A stretch of 64,000 bases of DNA, taken from positions 61,386-125,385 of the forward strand of contig JAVBLE010000003.1 of assembly GCA_031553685.1 (NCBI GenBank), given 5' to 3'. Positions 15,166 through 24,447 of the stretch are shown in pieces. The notes under the pieces were generated by a model, which saw nothing but the letters and a program-made list of their open reading frames with translations, did no database searches and was not told the origin of the DNA. How positions within the stretch are numbered: the stretch's first letter is position 1; each line of letters starts with the position of its first letter. The DNA comes from JAFGVL01 sp031553685 (GTDB lineage Bacteria > Bacteroidota > Bacteroidia > Bacteroidales > Paludibacteraceae). The position numbers and the translations under genes were made by a program.

Positions 15166-15215
15166 TTTAGGAAGCTTTAATTTATAACTAAGGAAAACCC
15201 CTCGTTGGGAGGCTT

Positions 15216-18200
15216 CTATTTATATTCTCCCCAATGTTTGATTTGGATATCATCATCGTTCATTTTGCAGAAGGCTTTGATGAACGCACTTGCCAAACGG
15301 GCATTGGTGATAAGCGGAATGTTAAAGTCGATGGCTCCGCGACGAATGCGGTAACCGTTTGACAGTTCGCGCTTTGTTAAGTTTTTAGGAATATTAATGA
15401 CTAAATCCAACTGTTTTTCGGCAATCATATCCATCGCCTTCAAATCTACCGAATTATCATCGGGCCAAGCTACCTGTACACAAGGCACTCCATTGTCTTG
15501 CAAGAATTTGAATGTCCCACCGGTAGCGTATAGTTCGTAATTATTGGCAGCTAATAATCGGCAAGCATCCAGCAATTCTACTTTCGATTTGGTAGCTCCG
15601 CTTGATACTAAAATGCGTTTTTGCGGAATACGGTATCCTACTGAAAGCATTGAGGTTAATAATGCGTCATCAAAATTATTTCCGATACAGCCTACTTCAC
15701 CGGTCGAAGCCATATCTACACCCAATACAGGGTCGGCTTTTTGAAGGCGTGTGAATGAGAATTGAGAGGCTTTGATACCTACATAGTCCAAATCAAATGA
15801 AGTTTTGCTAGGTTTTTCTACTTCCATGCCCAACATTACTTTGGTTGCCAGTTCGATAAAGTTTATTTTCAATAATTTAGACACGAATGGGAATGAACGC
15901 GAAGCACGCAAGTTACATTCAATCACCTTCACATCATTGTCTTTTGCCAAAAACTGCATATTGAAAGGACCTGAAATATTCAGTTCTTTCGCCACTTGTT
16001 TGGCTACCGATTTAATGCGGCGGAATGTTTCTACATAAATCTTTTGTGATGGGAATTGAATAGTAGCATCGCCGGAGTGTACCCCTGCAAACTCCACATG
16101 TTCGGAGATGGCATAAATAACCAACTCGCCATTTTGAGCTACGGCATCAATTTCTATTTCTTTGGCATTTTCGATAAACTCAGAAACAACCACCGGATGT
16201 TCCTGTGATACATTGGCAGCCAGTTTCAAGAATTCAACCAACTCTTCTGTGTTCGAGCATACATTCATCGCCGCACCCGAAAGCACATACGAAGGACGCA
16301 CCAACACAGGGAAACCAACTGTTTCTACAAACACATTTATATCTTCCAGCGAAGATAATTCTTTCCAGCGTGGTTGATCAATGCCCAGACTGTCGAGCAT
16401 AGACGAGAATTTGTGCCGGTCCTCTGCACGGTCAATATTTACAGCTTGCGTGCCTAATAATTTAACACCCGAAGCATCCAATTTCATGGCTAAGTTATTC
16501 GGGATCTGCCCTCCAACAGAAACAATCACACCATGTGGGTTTTCCATTTCGATAATATCGCGAACGCGCTCGTAGCTCAATTCATCGAAGTAAAGGCGGT
16601 CGCAAATATCGTAGTCGGTCGAAACCGTTTCGGGGTTGTAGTTAATCATTACCGAGCGATAGCCTTCCTTGCGAATAGTGTTGATCGCATTTACCGAACA
16701 CCAGTCGAACTCAACCGACGAACCGATGCGGTAAGCTCCCGAACCAAGCACGATAACCGAACGACGGTCGCCCAAGTATTTCACATCGTTGTAAGTGCCG
16801 CCATAAGTAAGATACAGGTAGTTGGTTTGTGCCGGATATTCGGCAGCCAGTGTGTCGATTTGCTTTACCACAGGCAAAATTCCGCGTTTAACACGCTCGT
16901 TTCGCATGGTATCTTTCGGCATTGCTTTTTTGTACACTAATTTCGCCATTTGATAGTCGGAGAAACCAATGCGTTTTGCCCAAATAAATAAATCGTTCGG
17001 AATATCTTCTTTGGCATTGTAACTTGCCAATTCGTGCGAAGTTTCGATAATATTTTGGAGTTTATACAAAAACCATTTATCGATTTTAGTCAATTCATAC
17101 AGTTTATCAACCGTATATCCTTGCTCGAATGCTTGCGAAAGATAAGCCACACGGCGGTCTGTCGGTTCGGTCAGGTCTTTCTCCAATTGGTCGGTATACA
17201 GTTCTTTGTTTGCCACAAAGCCGTGCATGCCTTGTTGGATCATACGCAAACCTTTTTGGAAAGCTTCTTCGAAGGTACGACCGATTGACATAATTTCGCC
17301 CACCGATTTCATCGACGAACCGATCTCACGGCTCACGCCATGGAATTTAGCTAAATCCCAACGAGGGATTTTTACCACACTATAATCAATAGCAGGCTCG
17401 AAGAATGCCGGAGTAGTTTTGGTTACCGAGTTTTTAAGTTCATGCAATCCGTATCCCAAACCGATTTTGGCAGCCACAAAAGCCAACGGATAACCGGTTG
17501 CTTTCGAAGCTAAAGCCGACGAACGGCTCAAACGGGCGTTTATTTCGATTACACGGTAATCTTCGCTTTCGGTGTCGAAGGCATATTGCACATTACACTC
17601 GCCCACAATGCCAATGTGGCGCACAATGCGGATGGCTATTTCGCGTAGCTTTTGTATTTCGTTGTTGGTCAAAGTTTGGCAAGGCGCCACCACGATACTC
17701 TCGCCGGTATGGATACCAAGCGGGTCGAAGTTTTCCATGTTACAAACCGTGATACAGTTGTTGTATTTATCTCTAACTACCTCAAATTCAATTTCTTTCC
17801 AGCCTTTCAATGATTTTTCAACCAGCACTTGCGGCGAGTAGTTGAAAGATTTGGTAACCAAAGCGTTGAGTTCGTCGGCATTGTTGCAGAAACCGCTGCC
17901 CAAACCTCCGAGCGCATAAGCCGCCCGCACAATAACCGGATAGCCAAGCTCTTCGGCAGCTTTGCGAGCGTCGGCAATCGAATTAACCGCCTCACTCTTT
18001 ATATATTTAACATCAATTTGAGAAAGTTTTTGGTTGAATATTTCGCGGTCTTCGGTGTCGATAATCGCTTGTACAGGCGTTCCGAGCACCCGAACATTGT
18101 ATTTCTCCAAAATTTTTGTTTCAAATAATTTTACACCGCAGTTCAACGCCGTTTGCCCGCCGAATGAAAGGAACAATCCGTCCGGTTTTTCTTTTTGGAT

Positions 18201-19538
18201 CACTTTTTCTACAAAATATGGCGTAACCGGCAGGAAGTAAATCTTGTCTGCAATACCTTCCGAAGTTTGTACAGTAGCGATATTCGGATTGATAAGCACG
18301 GTTTCAACACCTTCTTCTTTCAATGCTTTCAATGCTTGCGAACCGGAATAATCGAACTCGCCCGCTTCGCCAATCTTCAATGCGCCCGAACCAAGCATAA
18401 GCACTTTCTTAGGCTTTGGATGTTCGGCAATTGGCTCTTTAAACAAACCATTCATTTCTACTTTTTTGGTAGAAATCGCTTCGAAGAATTTATCAAACAA
18501 AAAGTCGGTATCCGTTGGTCCCGAAGCGGCTTCGGGGTGGAATTGCGCCGAGAACCAAGGTTTGGTTTTGTGGCGGATACCTTCATTTGTTCCATCATTC
18601 AGGTTGATGAAAAGCGGTTCCCAATCGGCGTTTAAAGTATCGTTATCGGTAGCATAACCGTGATTTTGCGAAGTGATAAAACAACGGTTCGTTCCTGCCA
18701 AGATAACCGGTTGGTTGTGGCTGCGGTGTCCGTATTTCAATTTATAGGTAGAAGCACCACCGGCAATCGAAAGCAACTGGTTGCCCAGGCAAATACCGAA
18801 AATCGGTTTGTTGGCTTCCATTGCTTTTTGGATATTTTTGATAGTCGGCGTGCATAGTTTCGGGTCGCCGGGACCGTTCGAGATAAACAAACCGTCGTAT
18901 TCCATCACGCTGAAATCGTAATCCCAAGGTACACGGATGATCGTTACATCTCGGCGAAGCAGGCAGCGGATAATGTTGTGTTTGGTTCCGCAGTCGATAA
19001 ACACGATTTTGTGTTTGCCTGTGCCATAAGTAATCACTTCTTTGCAGCTTACCTGGCTCACCCAATTCGTGTTGGCAGTATCAATAAAATCGACCGGTTG
19101 TCCTTCGAATTCAATTTTGGCTTTCATCGAACCCGATTCACGAATGATCTTTGTCAGTTCACGGGTATCGACCCCAAAAAGTGCCGGAACTTTAAATTCC
19201 TTTAGCCAGTCGGCAAGGCTTTTCACCCCGTTCCAATGGCTATATTCAAACGAATAATCGGAAACAATCAAGCCTTTGACATGAATTGCTTCCGATTCGT
19301 AAAATTCAGATAGATTATTTTGGTTATTGTCTTTTGGTACGCCGTAATTTCCTATCTGTGGGAAAGTCATTGTCAAAATCTGACCTGCGTAAGATGGGTC
19401 GGTCAAACTTTCGGGATATCCCACCATGGCTGTACTAAAAACTATTTCGCCTGCCGCGGATGTTTCATATCCGAACGACATTCCTTCAAAAACGGTTCCA
19501 TTTTCGAGAACCAACTTGGCTTTTGTGAAATTCTTCAT
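15216..19538 (-). CDS. carAB: Fused carbamoyl-phosphate synthase (CarA-CarB in one chain)
   Basis: 1440 residues. Residues 1-360 are the small subunit: CarA N-domain (ENGTVFEGMSFGYETSAAGE), then class I glutaminase with Cys250 (FGICLGNQLL), His334 and Glu336 (QFHPEA). A 20-residue linker leads into the large subunit from about 378: two ATP-grasp halves (VRAAYALGGLGSGF; VRPSYVLSGAAMNV) and a C-terminal MGS-like regulatory domain with YATGGTFKFL. Bacterial carA and carB are normally separate; the one-chain order and the motif INPNIATVQTS resemble eukaryotic CPS. It makes carbamoyl phosphate for pyrimidines and arginine. The start at 19538 is set by a perfect promoter at 19575-19605 that lies inside the longer open frame. 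Confidence 0.93.
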   Translation of the reverse strand: MKNFTKAKLVLENGTVFEGMSFGYETSAAGEIVFSTAMVGYPESLTDPSYAGQILTMTFPQIGNYGVPKDNNQNNLSEFYESEAIHVKGLIVSDYSFEYSHWNGVKSLADWLKEFKVPALFGVDTRELTKIIRESGSMKAKIEFEGQPVDFIDTANTNWVSQVSCKEVITYGTGKHKIVFIDCGTKHNIIRCLLRRDVTIIRVPWDYDFSVMEYDGLFISNGPGDPKLCTPTIKNIQKAMEANKPIFGICLGNQLLSIAGGASTYKLKYGHRSHNQPVILAGTNRCFITSQNHGYATDNDTLNADWEPLFINLNDGTNEGIRHKTKPWFSAQFHPEAASGPTDTDFLFDKFFEAISTKKVEMNGLFKEPIAEHPKPKKVLMLGSGALKIGEAGEFDYSGSQALKALKEEGVETVLINPNIATVQTSEGIADKIYFLPVTPYFVEKVIQKEKPDGLFLSFGGQTALNCGVKLFETKILEKYNVRVLGTPVQAIIDTEDREIFNQKLSQIDVKYIKSEAVNSIADARKAAEELGYPVIVRAAYALGGLGSGFCNNADELNALVTKSFNYSPQVLVEKSLKGWKEIEFEVVRDKYNNCITVCNMENFDPLGIHTGESIVVAPCQTLTNNEIQKLREIAIRIVRHIGIVGECNVQYAFDTESEDYRVIEINARLSRSSALASKATGYPLAFVAAKIGLGYGLHELKNSVTKTTPAFFEPAIDYSVVKIPRWDLAKFHGVSREIGSSMKSVGEIMSIGRTFEEAFQKGLRMIQQGMHGFVANKELYTDQLEKDLTEPTDRRVAYLSQAFEQGYTVDKLYELTKIDKWFLYKLQNIIETSHELASYNAKEDIPNDLFIWAKRIGFSDYQMAKLVYKKAMPKDTMRNERVKRGILPVVKQIDTLAAEYPAQTNYLYLTYGGTYNDVKYLGDRRSVIVLGSGAYRIGSSVEFDWCSVNAINTIRKEGYRSVMINYNPETVSTDYDICDRLYFDELSYERVRDIIEMENPHGVIVSVGGQIPNNLAMKLDASGVKLLGTQAVNIDRAEDRHKFSSMLDSLGIDQPRWKELSSLEDINVFVETVGFPVLVRPSYVLSGAAMNVCSNTEELVEFLKLAANVSQEHPVVVSEFIENAKEIEIDAVAQNGELVIYAISEHVEFAGVHSGDATIQFPSQKIYVETFRRIKSVAKQVAKELNISGPFNMQFLAKDNDVKVIECNLRASRSFPFVSKLLKINFIELATKVMLGMEVEKPSKTSFDLDYVGIKASQFSFTRLQKADPVLGVDMASTGEVGCIGNNFDDALLTSMLSVGYRIPQKRILVSSGATKSKVELLDACRLLAANNYELYATGGTFKFLQDNGVPCVQVAWPDDNSVDLKAMDMIAEKQLDLVINIPKNLTKRELSNGYRIRRGAIDFNIPLITNARLASAFIKAFCKMNDDDIQIKHWGEYK

Positions 19539-19574
19539 TTTTGGGTGTAAATGATACTTGTATGTAAAATCGTG

Positions 19575-19605
19575 CAAAATTACAAAAAATATGCTTTTTT
19601 TCAAA
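19575..19605 (-). promoter_or_regulatory. carAB promoter, full TTTG-N19-TAnnTTTG
   Basis: On the minus strand, TTTG at 19605-19602, a 19-bp spacer, then TAATTTTG at 19582-19575. Transcription would begin a few bases later, before the ATG at 19538. The best promoter match in the window, and it rules out the earlier ATG at 19604. Confidence 0.8.
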
Positions 19606-19638
19606 GAATAAATTGCCGTGTTGATAAAATTTATGGCA

Positions 19639-19798
19639 TTGTTAATTTAGCATAGATTTTCTCGTTTTCGTCATGCTAAATTTGTTTCAACATCTCTCTA
19701 TCAATGGGGGATTGCGGATCATACTTCGACTTTGCTCAGCAACCGAGCGCGGTATGACGAATCCCTTTTTTACAAGAGTAAAAGGGATAATTCCGTTT
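19639..19798. repeat. Composite of two MITE-like repeats
   Basis: 19639-19719 matches the right half of the element at 48127-48255 in inverted orientation (shared TTGTTAATTTAG, CTATCAATGGGGGATTGCGG). 19720-19798 matches the left half of the element at 26108-26273, also inverted (shared CAACCGAGCGCGGTATGACG, AAAAGGGATAATTCCG). It is thus a join of halves from two families. Confidence 0.7.
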
Positions 19799-19915
19799 TC
19801 TTTTAATGAAGGAAAATATGATTTGATGATAAAACAAAGTTTATCTGTTTTGTGGTAATAATTGTCTACGATGGATACAATATTATATACGATAAAAACA
19901 GAAATGTTTTTTATG

Positions 19916-19923
19916 TATATTTG
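19916..19923 (+). promoter_or_regulatory. trkH promoter (-7 box TATATTTG)
   Basis: TAnnTTTG match 23 bp before the trkH ATG at 19946; no clear -33 box. Confidence 0.5.
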
Positions 19924-19945
19924 TGCCCAATAATATAACCGGACA

Positions 19946-21418
19946 ATGAAAAGAGCCACATTAAACATAAAACTCATTATCAAAATTATAGGAAGCCTGT
20001 TGGTGATAGAAAGTGTGTTCATCATGCTTACTTCACTTGTTGCAGTTATTTACCGCGAGAATGATTGGCAATATTTTCTTGGTACAGGTATTCCGGCAGC
20101 ATTGTTAGGCTTTTTATTTATTTTCCGGGGAAAAAATGCACCGCGCGAAATCGGTCGCCGCGAAGGCACCATTATCGTAACCCTTATTTGGATTGTATTT
20201 ACTTTGGTAGGCGTTATCCCGTTTTGGGTAAGCGGTACCATACCGTCGTACACTGATGCATTTTTCGAAACCATGTCGGGCTTTACCACCACCGGCGCCA
20301 CCATGATGGATAATATTGAAAGCGCTTCGTACAGCATGCTCTTTTGGCGTGCGCTCACCCATTGGATAGGCGGTATCGGCATTATCGTTATTTCATTGGC
20401 GCTGTTGCCCATGTTCGGTTTTAGCGGGATGCAACTTTTCGGGTTCGAAAGCACCGGACCAACCAAAGACAAACTTCACCCCAAAATTACCGGAACAGCC
20501 AAGCGCTTGATGTTTATTTACCTGACACTTACTGTTGTCCTTACTATCTTGTTGTATTTTGGTGGCATGAATTGGTTCGATGCCATTTGTCACGCTTTCT
20601 CTACCATCGCCACCGGAGGCTTTTCTACCAAGCAAGCCAGTATCGGTTATTGGGATTCGGCATATATTCAATACATTATTATCATCTTCATGATATTGTC
20701 GGGGGTTAATTTCAGTTTGTATTATTATGCTTTCAATAAAAAGATCGACAAAGTGCGCCGCAATGAAGAATTGCGTTATTATATAGGCATCATGCTGTTA
20801 TTTGCCATCTTAGCAATGCTTGGGCTTATCGATTTCAATATGTCACAAACATTTAAATCGGTCGAACTGGAATTTCGCGAAGCTCTGTTCCAGATATCAT
20901 CTATAATGACTACCACCGGCTATTCGACAGTCGATTATATGATTTGGAAACCATTTACATGGATTGTTATTATTATGGCAATGCTTATAGGAGGTTCGGC
21001 AGGCTCCACCACCGGTGGTATAAAAGTAGTGCGGATAGTTATTGTGCTCAAATACTGCTACTATGAGTTTAAACGCATTATCCATCCTAACGCCGTCATA
21101 CCGGTTATGTATAATCGTACAGCCTTGAAAAACGATGTCGTAACACGCGTACTCGCCTTTACCATGTTATACATCGGGATTGCCTTTTTCGGCTCGCTTA
21201 TCCTGTGCATTTCAGGTATGGATATTATAGAATCTATTGGCGCAATGGTCAGTTGCCAGGGCTGCGTAGGTCCCGGTTTCGGGCTCACTGGTCCGGCAGG
21301 GACATTCCTCCAAATCCCCACATTCAGCAAATGGTTCCTGTCGTTTGTCATGCTAATAGGTCGTTTAGAACTATTCACCGTTTTATTGCTGTTCACACCT
21401 GTCTTTTGGCGAAAATAA
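19946..21418 (+). CDS. trkH: Potassium uptake protein TrkH
   Basis: 490 residues, an inner-membrane protein with about ten hydrophobic segments and four pore regions. The first selectivity-filter repeat is FFETMSGFTTTGATMMDN, followed by HWIGGIGIIVISLALLPMFG; later repeats show FSTIATGGFSTKQASI, SSIMTTTGYSTVDY with GGSAGSTTGGIKVVR, and SCQGCVGPGFGL. It forms the K+ conducting dimer gated by the cytoplasmic TrkA. In many Bacteroidales trkA and trkH are adjacent; here trkA is 24 kb away behind dxs. It is followed 17 bp later by corA, giving a cation-transport pair. Confidence 0.94.
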   Translation: MKRATLNIKLIIKIIGSLLVIESVFIMLTSLVAVIYRENDWQYFLGTGIPAALLGFLFIFRGKNAPREIGRREGTIIVTLIWIVFTLVGVIPFWVSGTIPSYTDAFFETMSGFTTTGATMMDNIESASYSMLFWRALTHWIGGIGIIVISLALLPMFGFSGMQLFGFESTGPTKDKLHPKITGTAKRLMFIYLTLTVVLTILLYFGGMNWFDAICHAFSTIATGGFSTKQASIGYWDSAYIQYIIIIFMILSGVNFSLYYYAFNKKIDKVRRNEELRYYIGIMLLFAILAMLGLIDFNMSQTFKSVELEFREALFQISSIMTTTGYSTVDYMIWKPFTWIVIIMAMLIGGSAGSTTGGIKVVRIVIVLKYCYYEFKRIIHPNAVIPVMYNRTALKNDVVTRVLAFTMLYIGIAFFGSLILCISGMDIIESIGAMVSCQGCVGPGFGLTGPAGTFLQIPTFSKWFLSFVMLIGRLELFTVLLLFTPVFWRK

Positions 21419-21435
21419 TTTAATTTTATGAAATT

Positions 21436-22497
21436 ATGGCAAAAAGAAAACGCACCCGCACTGCCCGTAGCAACAACCTGCTGCTCGAGCACCTCATATT
21501 TCAAGGCTCCAATGCCGAACAAACGAGTATCGAAAACATACGGTTCGACCACGAACATTTGTCGCGCCAAACAATCACCGCCGATAACCTTAACGAAATC
21601 AAATCCAACCGAGTCAACTGGATACAGGTAAAAGGCTTATCAGACACAGCGCTGATAGGCGAGCTGTGCGAAAAATTCAATCTTCCCACCCTGTCCATAC
21701 AAGACATACTCAACACGCGCCACATTGGTAAAATAGAAGAAGTAAACGGACTTGTGCTTGCCGTCATCGACATGTTCAGCTACAACGACGAAAATGAACT
21801 GCGCCGCGAACACTTCAGTTTCGTATTGGGCAAAAATATCGTTATATCCTTCCAAGAAAGTAAAACAAACTATTTCGATATCATCGAGCGCGCCCTCGAG
21901 CAACAACTCGGGCAAGTACGCCACCAACAGTCCGACTATCTATTCAACCTGCTTTTAAGCAGCGTAGTCGACCGCTATCTCGAAACCCTCGAAATTCTCC
22001 AAAACTCGCTGCTCGACATGGAAGACCTCTTGATGGAATTCAAAACCGACCGCAGCAATATCGGGCAAGAAATACAACGCCACCGCCACGATTACCTCCG
22101 CCTAAAAAGAGGAATTTGGCCTATCAAGGAACAATTTAACCAGCTTATACTCTGGGAATACCCCATCATCAACAAGCAAAACCAAATCTATTTCCGCGAC
22201 ACCAACGACCACTTGCAGCAAGCCTACATGATGGTCGAAGGAAACCGCGAAACCATCGCCTCGCTCCTCGACCTCTACCTTGCCAACAACGACCTGCGCA
22301 TGAACCACATCATGAAGCAACTCACTGTCGTTTCCACCATATTCATTCCGCTTACATTCCTCGTCGGCGTGTGGGGCATGAACTTCAAATTCATGCCCGA
22401 GCTCGATTGGAGATACGGCTACCTTTTCGCATGGATAGCCATGCTAATCGCCGGCGTAGTCAGCTACATCTACTTCCGCAGGAAGAAATGGTACTAA
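21436..22497 (+). CDS. corA: CorA-type magnesium/cobalt transporter
   Basis: 353 residues. Long cytoplasmic alpha/beta and coiled-helix domain (LETLEILQNSLLDMEDLL, with many charged residues), then two C-terminal membrane helices; the first ends with the signature GMNF (VGVWGMNFKFMPELDW) and the protein ends in the basic RRKKWY. It imports Mg2+ across the inner membrane as a pentamer. Codon third positions are visibly richer in C than in the neighbouring trkH, which could mean a different history or only high expression. Ends in a strong terminator. Confidence 0.93.
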   Translation: MAKRKRTRTARSNNLLLEHLIFQGSNAEQTSIENIRFDHEHLSRQTITADNLNEIKSNRVNWIQVKGLSDTALIGELCEKFNLPTLSIQDILNTRHIGKIEEVNGLVLAVIDMFSYNDENELRREHFSFVLGKNIVISFQESKTNYFDIIERALEQQLGQVRHQQSDYLFNLLLSSVVDRYLETLEILQNSLLDMEDLLMEFKTDRSNIGQEIQRHRHDYLRLKRGIWPIKEQFNQLILWEYPIINKQNQIYFRDTNDHLQQAYMMVEGNRETIASLLDLYLANNDLRMNHIMKQLTVVSTIFIPLTFLVGVWGMNFKFMPELDWRYGYLFAWIAMLIAGVVSYIYFRRKKWY

Positions 22498-22531
22498 ATA
22501 TCCATAAGCAATCAAATTATTTGTATCAAAC

Positions 22532-22567
22532 AAAAGCGATATTCACCGAATAGTGAATATCGCTTTT
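22532..22567 (+). terminator. Terminator after corA
   Basis: Perfect 15-bp stem AAAAGCGATATTCAC with its complement, 6-nt loop, T-run. About 35 bp past the corA stop. Confidence 0.85.
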
Positions 22568-22586
22568 TATTTCAGGACAAAAAATG

Positions 22587-22594
22587 TACATTTG
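22587..22594 (+). promoter_or_regulatory. Nitroreductase promoter (-7 box TACATTTG)
   Basis: TAnnTTTG match 22 bp before the ATG at 22617; it lies inside the longer open frame and so favours the later start. Confidence 0.6.
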
Positions 22595-22616
22595 CATACT
22601 TAAAAAACAAAATAGT

Positions 22617-23159
22617 ATGTCTTTCCTTGAATTATTAAGAACGCGCCGGTCGATACGCCGGTTTACGGCGCAAGAGGTTGAACCTGAAAAGATTGAAACA
22701 ATCAAAAAGGCTGTTTTAATGTCGCCTGCGGGTAAGCATAGCAATCCGTGGGAATTTATTTTTATACAGAATAAATCGATTCTTGCCAAACTTTCGACCT
22801 GCAAGGAACACGGCGCCGATTTTGTAGGGCGTGCGCCGCTGGCTGTGGTGATTGCCGCCGATGCGCAAAAATCGCAAACTTGGATTGAAGATTGCTCCAT
22901 TGCCGCTACAATTATCCAGCTCACTGCCGAGTCGCAAGGATTAAGCTCGTGCTGGGCGCAATGCCGCATGCGGTTGAATTCGGACGGTTCGTCTGCCGAA
23001 GATATTGTGAAACGGACTTTGGAAATTCCGGAGCATTTCAATGTGCTTTGTATCATCGCTATAGGCTACAAGGACGAAGAACGAAAGCCGTTTGACGACA
23101 GCAAATTGCAATCGGAGAAAATACATGATGAAAGATTTAACAATTCCAAAATTCAATAA
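22617..23159 (+). CDS. Nitroreductase-family FMN protein
   Basis: 180 residues from the ATG after the promoter. LLRTRRSIRRFTAQEVEPEK is the FMN-phosphate-binding opening of the family, followed by MSPAGKHSNPWEFIFI and a late GLSSCWAQCRMR segment typical of short Bacteroidetes nitroreductases. It probably reduces nitro or quinone-like compounds with NAD(P)H in the cytoplasm; the true substrate is unknown. The last 25 residues are low-complexity and may reflect run-on into repeat-like sequence (KFNNSKIQ). Stands alone between a terminator and a palindromic repeat. Confidence 0.85.
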   Translation: MSFLELLRTRRSIRRFTAQEVEPEKIETIKKAVLMSPAGKHSNPWEFIFIQNKSILAKLSTCKEHGADFVGRAPLAVVIAADAQKSQTWIEDCSIAATIIQLTAESQGLSSCWAQCRMRLNSDGSSAEDIVKRTLEIPEHFNVLCIIAIGYKDEERKPFDDSKLQSEKIHDERFNNSKIQ

Positions 23160-23213
23160 TTCAAAGATTGATCTTACTATTAATTCAAATTGTTATTTAC
23201 AAACAAAAGAACC

Positions 23214-23337
23214 TCGTCATGTCGACCGAAGCGGAGACATCACAGAAGGCTAAATTTTGACATACAAGTTCAACCATACTGCAATGAGATGCCTCCACTT
23301 CGCTCCTCGTACCTCGTTGCTTCGGTCGACATGACGA
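23214..23337. repeat. CGTCATGTCGAC inverted-repeat element, copy 2
   Basis: Perfect 19-bp terminal inverted repeat: TCGTCATGTCGACCGAAGC at 23214-23232 and its exact complement at 23319-23337. The interior carries GGAGACATCAC as in the copies at 7991 and 27071. Confidence 0.8.
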
Positions 23338-23358
23338 AGAAACTAAAATTATATACCG

Positions 23359-23676
23359 ATGAAAAAAGACGATAAACTCTCGTGGGGCGTTACACTGCTG
23401 TTTTTCGGCATCTTATTTTTGCTCAAAGGACATTTGCCAAGTGAACTGCAAATGGCTTTGGACATTAAAAACTTTCCGATTTTCATTGGGATTATTTTCC
23501 TGATATTCAATGATACGCGCAGTATCGGAATTACGCTTTTGATACTCGGCGTTTTTATGCACTACGATTTTGTGCAAAAATTGTTGATGTCGGTTTCGCC
23601 ATCATTTGCGCCGTATATTTTTCCGGCATTGCTGGTTGTGCTGGGTGCTTTTTTTATTTTTAGACGCGGAAAATGA
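23359..23676 (+). CDS. Small four-helix membrane protein (LiaI/DUF5668-like)
   Basis: 105 residues with about four hydrophobic stretches: WGVTLLFFGILFLLKG, FPIFIGIIFLIFND, IGITLLILGVFMHY and YIFPALLVVLGAFFIFRRGK. The pairs with a central turn and a basic end recall the LiaI/LiaF transmembrane region. No soluble domain. Overlaps the next gene by 4 bp (ATGA), so it is the first gene of the run of five that includes DUF2520, KdsC-like, UbiA and Maf. Role unknown. Confidence 0.7.
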   Translation: MKKDDKLSWGVTLLFFGILFLLKGHLPSELQMALDIKNFPIFIGIIFLIFNDTRSIGITLLILGVFMHYDFVQKLLMSVSPSFAPYIFPALLVVLGAFFIFRRGK

Positions 23677-24443
23677 CAAAAGTTGTAATTATCGGTGCCG
23701 GAAATTTAGCTACACAGCTTGCTTTATCTCTAAAACGAACGGATGTAACGCTCATACAAATTTACAGTCGAACCGAAATCTCGGCTAAAGCATTGAGCGA
23801 GTTGTGCCAATCATCCTATACAACTGATATTACAAAAATTTCAACCGAAGCCGATATTTACATTTATGCCGTAAAAGACGATGCTTTGCCCAAAATAATT
23901 GCACAAATGCCTGTTACAAAAGGGTTGCACATTCATACCGCCGGAAGTGTTGATATAACTGTTTTCGAAGGAAAAAAGGAAGATTTCGGCGTATTTTACC
24001 CGATGCAAACTTTCTCGAAAAATAAATTGGTTGATTTCTCCAAAATCCCTGTTTTTATTGAGGCTAATACAAATGGGAATTTACAAACTTTGCACAACTT
24101 TGCTTCTCAATTGAGTGATAATATAATAAATTGCGATTCCAAACAGCGCATGGCATTGCATTTGGCAGCGGTGTTCAGTTGCAATTTTGCCAATCATTTG
24201 TTTCACATTGCAAGCAATATTTTGCAGGAAAACAAGTTAGATTTCAAACTTATGTTTCCATTGATTAATGAAACGATTGAAAAGCTACAAACCCTCACTC
24301 CCATCGAAGCTCAAACCGGTCCTGCCGTGCGCAACGACCAAACGGTTATTAGTAAACATTTGGAAGCATTGAAAGAAATGCCGAACGAACAGGAGATTTA
24401 TAGAATCTTGAGTGAAAATATTCTTAGATTAAAGAAAAAATAA
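23673..24443 (+). CDS. DUF2520 Rossmann-fold protein (putative NADP-dependent reductase)
   Basis: 256 residues. N-terminal dinucleotide-binding fold with VVIIGAGNLATQLALSLKRT (GxGNxA), then an HTAGSVDITVFEG segment and the C-terminal helical DUF2520 dimerisation domain (LHLAAVFSCNFANHLFHIAS; GPAVRNDQTVISKHL). The family is related to pyrroline-5-carboxylate reductase and F420-dependent reductases; the substrate is not known. Overlap of 4 bp with the upstream membrane protein and 4 bp from the next gene indicates an operon conserved in Bacteroidales. Confidence 0.85.
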   Translation: MTKVVIIGAGNLATQLALSLKRTDVTLIQIYSRTEISAKALSELCQSSYTTDITKISTEADIYIYAVKDDALPKIIAQMPVTKGLHIHTAGSVDITVFEGKKEDFGVFYPMQTFSKNKLVDFSKIPVFIEANTNGNLQTLHNFASQLSDNIINCDSKQRMALHLAAVFSCNFANHLFHIASNILQENKLDFKLMFPLINETIEKLQTLTPIEAQTGPAVRNDQTVISKHLEALKEMPNEQEIYRILSENILRLKKK

Positions 24444-24447
24444 ATAT

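Larger units (their letters stand above)
19539..19945. other. Intergenic region between carAB and trkH
   Basis: Divergent promoters for carAB and trkH flank the composite repeat 19639-19798. No gene is supported here; small open frames fall inside the repeat. Confidence 0.7.

Noticed and set aside
19673..20025. Small frames between carAB and trkH on both strands
   Set aside because: They consist largely of MITE-like repeat sequence and the trkH leader.
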